A stretch of 64,000 nt of DNA. It comes from Dendrolimus kikuchii (taxonomy: Eukaryota; Arthropoda; Insecta; Lepidoptera; Lasiocampidae). Position numbers and translations under genes: made by a program. Under the pieces are notes generated by a model, which was given only the letters and a program-made list of their open reading frames with translations, was not told where the DNA came from and made no database searches. Where the stretch lies: the NCBI GenBank assembly GCA_019925095.2, contig CM034394.1, forward strand, positions 8,568,272-8,632,271. Reading direction: 5' to 3'. Shown in pieces: positions 46,169 through 54,300 of this stretch (within the stretch, counting starts at the first letter, position 1; the number at the start of each line of letters is the position of its first letter).

Positions 46169-46929
46169 TAAAAGAAAGTTTTTATTTAACATTACTTAGC
46201 AATAGTTCTATGGAATATTTTCCAGAAAACAAAACTACTTTGTTTTCAACAAAGTTACCAAAGTCCATAATACTTGAAGGTATGTGGTACGTGGGCGTTG
46301 TAGAATTTCAATATCCATGTACAATGTTTACTGTTCAAGAACATGAAAATGTTGTTTATGTGACTAAAATAATGCAAATACCTAACGAAGAAACAACTTC
46401 TCTTGTCTACTACAAAACTCGTATTCCAGCTACAAATTATGACAATATTAAACATATATTGATGGCGTTAAACAATATAGGAGAAAATGTAAGATTTCAC
46501 TATGATGAACTATCTAAATTTGTCAGTGTAACAGTAATGGATGAAAATATCAGATCTTTATCATTATCACCCCAGCTGTCACTTCAACTTGGATTTGAAC
46601 CTAATAAAAATCTGGTTGAAAAGGGTCTTGGAAAATGTCCAGCTAATTTGCATTTAGGTTTACCACCGCAATTATTTGTTTACTGTGATATAATTGAACC
46701 ACAAATTGTAGGGGATGTTATGACCCCATTGTTGAGAATTATACAATTGGATCCGTCAAAGTATATCTATGGAGCTAATAAAATGCATGTATTCTCGCCA
46801 CCTCACTACTTACCTGTAATGCGGAGGGAGTTTGATACAATTGAAATAGATATAAGAACAAGCACTGGTCAAAAAATACCATTCCAGTTTGGAACAGTGT
46901 GTATAAAGCTTCATTTTAGAAAATTATAA
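46165..46929 (+). CDS. penton-like minor capsid protein (Polinton)
   Basis: 254 residues. Position, size and the presence of a partner major capsid gene match the Polinton minor capsid protein, which is predicted to be a single jelly-roll penton. The start is within ATGA shared with the integrase stop, and its stop lies 2 bases before the next ATG. I see no single motif that proves the fold, so the call rests on gene context and general resemblance. Confidence 0.8.
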   Translation: MIKESFYLTLLSNSSMEYFPENKTTLFSTKLPKSIILEGMWYVGVVEFQYPCTMFTVQEHENVVYVTKIMQIPNEETTSLVYYKTRIPATNYDNIKHILMALNNIGENVRFHYDELSKFVSVTVMDENIRSLSLSPQLSLQLGFEPNKNLVEKGLGKCPANLHLGLPPQLFVYCDIIEPQIVGDVMTPLLRIIQLDPSKYIYGANKMHVFSPPHYLPVMRREFDTIEIDIRTSTGQKIPFQFGTVCIKLHFRKL

Positions 46930-46931
46930 TA

Positions 46932-47384
46932 ATGTCCTCCCAAGGTAATAGAATAACTTGCCCCTACGAACACTATTATTCACATCAAGCTGGATCTGGA
47001 ATCGGAGTTATTTACAAAGGAGCCCCATACCAGCGTGGACATGGAATCGGTAGCTTTTTAGGCGGGCTATTTAGATCAGTTTTACCATTACTGTCCAGTG
47101 GAGCCCGAGTAATTGGTAAAGAGGCTTTAAATGCTGGTGTAGGTCTCCTATCTGATATGGTTAGTTCACGGCCTATGGAAGAATCAATTAAAACCCGGCT
47201 TAAAGAGGCCAGTTCGAACTTAAAAAGGAAAGCAGATGCCAAAATTGATAGCGTTATGTCTGGTTCAGGGTATAAAACAAAGAGGAGAAATCAGTCTTCA
47301 TTCATTTCACCATCAACCGCCAAAGCAAAAGCTGCTAAGAAAATAAAAGTGAACAAGAAAAAAATAAAAGACATTTTTTCTTAA
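46932..47384 (+). CDS. core-like basic virion protein
   Basis: 150 residues. A Gly-rich first part (residues about 18-60, with GRGHGIGS-like spacing QRGHGIGSFLGGLFRSVLPL) leads to an amphipathic stretch. A strongly basic C-terminus follows (KAKAAKKIKVNKKKIKDIF). This resembles adenovirus-type core/cement proteins (pX or pVI-like) as described for Polintons, and would suit binding packaged DNA. It lies between the minor and major capsid genes, with gaps of 2 and 11 bases. Confidence 0.72.
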   Translation: MSSQGNRITCPYEHYYSHQAGSGIGVIYKGAPYQRGHGIGSFLGGLFRSVLPLLSSGARVIGKEALNAGVGLLSDMVSSRPMEESIKTRLKEASSNLKRKADAKIDSVMSGSGYKTKRRNQSSFISPSTAKAKAAKKIKVNKKKIKDIFS

Positions 47385-47395
47385 AATAAAACAAG

Positions 47396-48709
47396 ATGTC
47401 TTTTCTACATAGTCATTCTTGCGAGTGCATTAAGTCAGAATTAGATTTATTTGCTTTACCTTCAACACAAACAAGTATCGAAAGTGGATTATGGATACAT
47501 TACAAACCAATTTCATCTCTGGCTGATGATGGGCCGATAGAATTTCAAGTACCAGGAGGAGGAGATGACTACATAGATTTATCTCATACATTAATACATA
47601 TAAAAGCGAAAATATTACATCAAGACTCCACCAAATTGAATTCATCAACAGTGGTGGCTCCAGTTAATAATTGGTTACATTCACTTTTCAACCAACTTGA
47701 TGTATATTTAAATCAAAAACTTGTTTCACCTCCGAATAACACATATGCATATCGTGCATATATAGAAACACTATTGAATTATGCTCCTGCAGCTAAAGAC
47801 TCCCACCTTACTTGTGGTCTTTGGTATAAGGATACATCTGGAAAGATGGATTCAACTGATGATTCCAATGAGGGATTCAAAAAGCGACAAGAGTTGGCTA
47901 GTGAAAGCAAGGAAATCGAAATGATTGGACATTTGCATGGTGATTTATTCAATCAGGAAAAATTTTTGATTAACGGTGTTGATATGTCTGTAAAATTAGT
48001 TCGATCGAGAGAAACGTTTAACTTGATGGCTTCTTCGAACGATTTAAAGTTAAAAGTATGCATAATGGATGCAACTCTTATTGTCCGTAGATCTCGAATC
48101 AGCCCAACTGTTTTACTCGCACATCAAAAAGTTTTAGCCTCTACTACTGCAAAATATCCTATTACTCGAGCTGAAGTCAAAGTTTTAACGATACCATCAG
48201 GGGTTCAAGGAAAGACCCTCGATAATATATTCCTGGGACAGGTACCTAAAAGATGCATAGTTGGTTTTGTTAATAATGCAGCGTTTAATGGTAGTCTTAC
48301 TAAAAATCCTTTTAATTTTGAGAATTATGAAATGAGTTCATTTTGTTTATACATTGATGGTCAGCAAATACCTTCTAAAGCGTTACAACCATCATTTGAG
48401 AGTAATATTTTCACTACAGCCTATCATACGTTATTCTCTGGAACGGGTATACATTTTCTTAACGAAGGTAACGGGATATCTAGGGAACAGTACGCTCAAG
48501 GTTACTGTCTGCTAGCTTTTGACTTAACTCCTGATTTATCAGCTAACTCCTCAAGTCATTGGAATCTGATTAGGAATGGTAGCGTGAGATTAGAAATTCG
48601 TTTTGAATCTGCTCTTTCACAAACTATTAACTGTATTGTGTATGCCGAGTTCGATAATGTTATTGAAATAGATAAGAACCGCAATGTAATCGTAGACTAT
48701 AGTAGTTAA
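47396..48709 (+). CDS. major capsid protein (Polinton, double jelly-roll family)
   Basis: 437 residues with an intact frame. Its place after the minor capsid and core genes and its overall look (N-terminal DGPIEFQVPGGGDDYIDL, C-terminal INCIVYAEFDNVIEID) match insect Polinton capsid proteins, often labelled F54H12.2-like. It would form the hexon-like capsomers. The right inverted repeat starts inside codon 194, so the last 244 codons are duplicated at the left end. AATAAA words at 48746 and 48750 may end its RNA. Confidence 0.9.
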   Translation: MSFLHSHSCECIKSELDLFALPSTQTSIESGLWIHYKPISSLADDGPIEFQVPGGGDDYIDLSHTLIHIKAKILHQDSTKLNSSTVVAPVNNWLHSLFNQLDVYLNQKLVSPPNNTYAYRAYIETLLNYAPAAKDSHLTCGLWYKDTSGKMDSTDDSNEGFKKRQELASESKEIEMIGHLHGDLFNQEKFLINGVDMSVKLVRSRETFNLMASSNDLKLKVCIMDATLIVRRSRISPTVLLAHQKVLASTTAKYPITRAEVKVLTIPSGVQGKTLDNIFLGQVPKRCIVGFVNNAAFNGSLTKNPFNFENYEMSSFCLYIDGQQIPSKALQPSFESNIFTTAYHTLFSGTGIHFLNEGNGISREQYAQGYCLLAFDLTPDLSANSSSHWNLIRNGSVRLEIRFESALSQTINCIVYAEFDNVIEIDKNRNVIVDYSS

Positions 48710-49584
48710 GATAGAATTATATGTATTAATCATAAGAAAGATATCAATAAATAAAACTGTCAACATAGCTTTCATATTTTTTATTTACAACTTCCTTTAC
48801 ATAATAAGTTCACAAGATTATGTTGAACATTTACAATAGTATTCTTCATCGAGTAGCACGTGTGCACTTTGGTTACAAATATGAACACAATCGAGATCCA
48901 GAAATGTTTATGCAAAATTCACCCATCTTTAGAGAGGAACGTGTATGCAGCAAACAATTTACCAATTCACATGGAAGCGCCTACGTTCTTAGTGAGCAAT
49001 CTGGATCCAAGCACCCAGCCAGGTTCTCACTGGGTAGCCATGCACATAGACCAACACAACATTGGACAATACTTCGATTCCTTTGGTCGGTCACCTGTAG
49101 GATTCCACTTGGCTTTTCTAAATAGGAATTGTAGAAAATGGCATTTCAATACTAAGAGAATACAAAATGACTGGACTTCAGTATGTGGTGCATACTGTTT
49201 GGTATACTTATACTATAAGTTTCATGGATATAGTATGACGGATATGACCAATTTATTCGAAAGCCAGGAAACACTCGTTAATGATATATTAGTATACGAT
49301 TTGTACAAATACTGTTTTAAATAAAGGTTGAGGAAGAAAAGAACATGTTGTTTTTGTTTTGAAGTCGTTGTTGACGTCATTAAGAACAATAGGGAGTATC
49401 GGACGAGGGTAATTAGTGAACGTGAAATAGTAATTAACAAAAGAATAAACAAATGAGTAGCTAATTAGTGCTGTAATTAGCACGGAATTAAAAAAAGCTA
49501 TCTCTGTAAATACAGCATATATCGAAAAACTGATAGCGTAGAACGATCGGGCGTACTCGAGAACCCCCAATTTGACACCAAACT
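47976..49584 (-). repeat. right terminal inverted repeat of the Polinton
   Basis: Partner of 36347-37955. It starts inside the capsid gene, contains the protease gene and ends ...CACCAAACT at 49584. A run of T follows to 49597, mirroring the A run beside the left end, so the true outer edge may lie inside the homopolymers. Confidence 0.95.
48881..49324 (+). CDS. adenovirus-type cysteine protease, right copy
   Basis: Maturation protease of the adenain family, expected to cleave capsid and core precursors. It has 147 residues. The catalytic residues are His50 (GSHWVAMHID), Asp66 (YFDSFG), Gln95 and Cys102 (VCGAYC), in the canonical order. ATG at 48881 was chosen, because the upstream frame has only non-ATG starts. 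The stop codon overlaps AATAAA at 49320-49325. It is the last gene of the rightward cluster, 171 bases after the capsid stop. Confidence 0.9.
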   Translation: MNTIEIQKCLCKIHPSLERNVYAANNLPIHMEAPTFLVSNLDPSTQPGSHWVAMHIDQHNIGQYFDSFGRSPVGFHLAFLNRNCRKWHFNTKRIQNDWTSVCGAYCLVYLYYKFHGYSMTDMTNLFESQETLVNDILVYDLYKYCFK

Positions 49585-49597
49585 TTTTTTTTTTTTT

Positions 49598-50420
49598 GAT
49601 TGGAAAGGGGAGGGAGTTCCACAGTCGAACAGCCTATACGGCAAAAGAATTTCCTACGAAGGAAGAACTGTGTTCAGGTATTGTTAACAAAAGGTTTTCA
49701 TTTGAGCGCAAATTGCAGTTTGTAATTTTATTGCATTGTCATTATTATTAAAGTACCTAAACATCATAGGCTATGTTGGCAAAATGCGTACGTCGTAACT
49801 AAAGCAACTCAATATTTGCACGATGTTTGATGTCGTACTAAAAATGACTAGTAAGTATCGATATTACTCTTGACCTAATATTGGAGTTGCTACAGTATAG
49901 GCAAATACGCGAAAGTGGCGCCCCTGTTATTTTCTACTCTATTTTCCGCCCTGTACCTACATCGATTTAAGGATTAGCAAATACTTCTTCTGACACGATT
50001 AAGAACGGCGATTGTCGCGTCGTCTGTGGGACTTCTTTATGGCGCATCTCTTAAAGCCACAGAACAGAGCTGAATCTCCCACCCTCGCCAGGCGGCATGG
50101 CAATACTTTCCATACAAACTGAATCTACCAATGGGCGTCATAGTTTCTACACACACCTATTGTCTTAGATCATCCATCTGGTCCTTAAAGTGCAGCGGAT
50201 AGTGTCGATATTTTTATCAATATTTTCTTATGACAAGAAATTAGTTTGGACCTTCATAGTTTATGAACTGCACGTACTTGCCCGATTATTAAATAATAAA
50301 ATATGTATTATTATTAGGAGTAAAATAAAAGAAATCAATATAGTTGATGACTCCTAATGACATTATCCGTCGGTCTCTTGTCACCGCTGGGGCACCAGCT
50401 GTTTTAGAACCAGGCTGTGC
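49598..50420. other. right flank of the Polinton, no gene
   Basis: The first 130 bases (AGGGAGTTCCACAGTCGAAC...) look like a LINE-derived fragment. The remainder is unassigned intergenic DNA without an ORF or structured repeat that I could support. Confidence 0.4.
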
Positions 50421-50447
50421 CGCGACAATGGCAAGAGACCAGACGGA

Positions 50448-50705
50448 ATGTCGTTGGTGCCATGGAAGATGAGACAGCCCCTAGTATGGGACGCAACTTG
50501 TGTCGCTACTTTGGCGGCGTGGGGGCCTGGAGCTCATCACCTCTATCGCGACCTCTCAACGCGTTTGATTGAGGTCTCGCGTGACCAAAAGGATGGTTTG
50601 CACCTAGGGCAACGAATTAGCGTTGCCATCCAACGCGGAAATGCGGCCAGCATTTTGGGCACGCTCCCCGTCGACAGCGATTTGGAGTCATTTTGTTATT
50701 TATAG
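50448..50705 (+). mobile_element. retrotransposon ORF tail, best-kept copy
   Basis: An open frame of 85 residues contains LVWDATCVATLAAWGP, then GLHLGQRISVAIQRGNAASI, and ends shortly after GTLP. I know this tail as a repeat-encoded protein end in insects and other invertebrates. The WDATC and AIQRGN blocks also occur at 17690-18035, and the last block at 52270-52400. An internal part is missing compared with the 17.7-kb copy. It is not a host gene. Confidence 0.65.
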
Positions 50706-51311
50706 ATTTATGTTATTTTATAAGTATAGCTTTATTTATAGTATAGTTTAGTTTATTTATTTTGAACTTTTAGTTACTTAGTTTTAACAATATAGTTGAT
50801 AAATAAATTTACTACAATCATCAGTATTTTACATAATTACCGAAATTATTACTAAAAATATTACAATATATATAAGGTGAAAAATATAAGGTGAAAACTA
50901 TAAACTAGTACAATTCAAAAAAACTTCACTTATATACCTGTAGGTAATATTGAGCCTAGCTCATCGAAGTCAATGATTTCAAATTTTTGATTGACCTAAA
51001 AAACACGTGAGAAATAATAAAAACTTAAAAATCGCGAGAAGAATGTTTAATGCCACTCGTTTTGCAGAGTTATTGATTATTCTAGTGTTTGCTTAATCTC
51101 ACTCTTAATATTCTACAACGATGAATATAAACAACTTGTTTTTAAAGAAATTGTATAAGTATATGTTTTATTAACACCCTAATTTTAACGGAGTTATCTA
51201 TATTAGCGATTAAATAACGACCTTTTGACATAATATTATCAATGGAGGGTAGTTTAGGTCAAAACTGAGGTAATAAACGCGCAGTAATATAAAATCTTTG
51301 ACAAACACACA

Positions 51312-54300
51312 ATGAAAACATTAAAAATAATTGTCTTTTTAACTATTTGTCTTTGTTTGAAATCAATAAGTGGTACGTGGTGCTTACTACCTTTCAGAAT
51401 ACGACAAATAATTATGCATTGATCTATGAATAAAGTACAGAATATGATTTCATTGTTCAGCTTATAGAATCTTCGAAATAGACGGCGTGAAAACCATATT
51501 AGCTTTAGAAAATGAGACAATAAGTGTGGAATGCAAGGCAGATATATATATGGCTTATTGCGGTTTCGTACACCCAAGTGGCAAACGGTGAGTTGACTTT
51601 TTGTATGTATATATAATAGATATGCAGTTGATTTGTATATTTATGAAATTATCTATCAATTATATAAACCTGTCATACTATCGGTCATGTTATACGGGTT
51701 TGAATGTTGGGCCACAGAGCAAGTAATCACTACGTTATATGTTGAGCCACTAAAGTGATAGACCACAAATGCTAAAATGAGAATGTTAAAGGTGGTTTGG
51801 GCATGTAAAGAGGAGAGGTGAAAGTCACGTGACAAAAACAATGTTAAACTATAAGATTGACGGCTACAAATGTAAATTTAGATAGACCAAAAAAGAGATC
51901 AATGAGTTGTGCGAAGAATGACATTATAATTTGTGGTGTGACAGAGGACGTAGTGTATGTCAAAATTGAGGATTATGTAAGGAAAATACATTGTGCTGAC
52001 CCCTTATAATTAGAAGATGAAAAAAAAGAAACAGTATATATTGCGTGCAAATGTTTTATTGTCATGTATGTACATGACTGTGTATTGTTTTGTACAGTCG
52101 TGGTTTGAAAATGTGCGCCAGTTTTTAAATTGATTTCATTTGACACATTTCAAATGAACGTTCCGCGAACACATGTTACCTTTTCAAGCTAAGTCACAGA
52201 ACAAATTTTTCCACAGAAAGTTATGTTTAACTGTTTAACAATAAAGTTTAAAATTACTTAGATCAAAATAACGTCTCACGTGACCAAATAACTGGACTAT
52301 ACCTCGGACAACGCATTAGTGTTGCCATTCAGCGAGGTAATGTAACCAGTCTTTTGAGCACGTTTCCAACTGATAGCTGTCTGGCACTAGATTTTATAGT
52401 TTAACTTTAATTTGTATATATAGTTTTATTCAGTTTAATTATATAATTAAATTGTTAATAAAACTACGTTTTAACGGTTTTAAGCGCGGTAATTTTATTT
52501 GATTTTGGTTTTTTCCGACGTTTCGGCCACTTGTCAGTGGCCGTGATCACGGAAGACAAAGATGTCAAGTGTCAACGAGTATTGTTGTCAACAATACTCG
52601 TTGAGACTTATATACAAGTCGCGAAAACTTAAGAAAATATTAAATTAAATTGTTGTTTGATTTTCTATCTTGTCTAAGAAGAAGGTTTAGACATGTAAAA
52701 CCTTTTTATTTGTTTCTTCTTCTATTTGTTGTTTCTTATTGTTAATCTGTCTGTAAATGTCTGTCATTGTCAACATTGCAATTATCCTATTTCACGTTTC
52801 TATATTTTATAAACGTAACATTTATTAAAATGTTGGCAGTATTGTTTCTTGTACATGTGCAAGCAAAAGTAGACTTTAAGGTGACGAATATTTTCATTCC
52901 GCGACTATATATTATACAAGTGTACTACTAGCAGAATTTAAATTAAATACGTTGTTGAGATTTGTAATTTTTCGTTTACGTTATTTCCACTTCGACGGCA
53001 ACAATCAAGGTAATGGCGAGACAACAGAGCAGCGCAAGTAAGTAAACGCTATTTATTTGAGTATTAGATATTGGCGCTGCTCACTTTTCTCTAAACTTCT
53101 CTGGTTGCTGTATAATGTAAATTAGGTAAATGCTTATGTATACGACACCGCGGACACTCCGCCAACGCGCTCAGTTGTATATTTATATGTATTTACAAAC
53201 GTTTTCCGGCCTTCGGTACCGCCGCCACACAGATGACGTCCGTCCGACAGCGAAATTGTGGCGGCGCAGTCGCACCTAGTCTACACAGTTTGGTGGCGTA
53301 GCGGCGGCGGCGCGGTGGCGGTATCATGAAGAGGCGTGCTAAACGTTTAGGACTTCGTACATACAGAGAGGAGCGAGGAGAGGAGAGAGGCAGAAGAGAA
53401 CTCATATAGCATCTTAGGGCCTGATATAAGGGCGGGGGTGGGTAGGCGCTGCGCAAACCGGAACCCATGCCCCGAGCGGCAAATTGAAACTTCGCAAACA
53501 AATACACAACCATCACTAGAGCAACTTTGACCAGTGAGACGTCCAGTACTTTAAGCATATAAATTACTTGTCGCGGGGCGCGTAGGCATATGTAAAAACA
53601 ACAATCGCACGCGTGACTACCAGTGAGCGTCTGATGACTGAAATGATGCATTTTTCAATCCCCCCCCCCCCCTCGATAAAAATCAAGATCCGGCGCTGTA
53701 GCATCTCTTTCGCACCATACACTCTCACATTACCTACTTATATCCAGTTTCTATATCTTACCGAGTGTTAATTTGCACTACTATCGGTTAAATTTGACAT
53801 AAGCTCCATACAAGTCCTGTCAAAATTCAACCGATGGCACGACAAGGGAATGAATAGTAAGATATAGGTACAGGCCATAACCGAGACCGCGCAAACGCAC
53901 GAAGCTACATTAATTCACAACATTACATTATCACAGTGTATAAACACACTATGGACAATTGTGCAGTTTTTTGCGTTGCAGACATTTTAAGGTGTTATAT
54001 ATGACTTCAATGATTTACAGATTTTCAGGGCTGGATCAAAATACAGGGCGTTGTTTGATCAAAATCAATGCTACTAACGCCGATTCCGGCTTATGGAAAT
54101 GTCACATAGGGGGAACGAGTATAGGACTGGAAATAATGCAAGTAATAAACGTACGGATCGTTAACCATGTGGCTGCAGTTCAGAAGAATGTGACCGGCAG
54201 ACATGGGAAACCAGTAACATTGGCTTGCACTACGGCGAAGGGCTTTACTCCAATAAGATACTGCCGCTTCGAACCGCCTAATGGTGTACCGTTTAGCATT

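Larger units (their letters stand above)
36347..49584 (+). mobile_element. complete Polinton/Maverick (adintovirus-like) element
   Basis: The 13,238-bp element is bounded by 1609-bp inverted repeats beginning AGTTTGGTGTC, which fits the AG ends reported for Polintons. It encodes the defining set: protein-primed DNA polymerase B, integrase, A32-type ATPase, adenovirus-type protease, and major and minor capsid proteins. All have open frames. All genes point right except the duplicated ones in the left repeat. Expected 6-bp target duplications are not visible: the left flank is an A run and the right flank a T run. With one mismatch found between the repeats, the insertion is young or the ends have been homogenised. 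Gene content suggests it could form particles, but nothing here shows that it does. Confidence 0.95.

Noticed and set aside
48820..49125. 101-residue frame overlapping the protease
   Set aside because: A shifted-frame shadow of the protease gene, which has the conserved catalytic residues. Its mirror at 36806-37111 is rejected for the same reason.
53193..53651. 152-residue minus-strand frame
   Set aside because: It lies in a GC-rich repeat-like block inside an intron, starts at an arbitrary ATG and has no recognisable domain.
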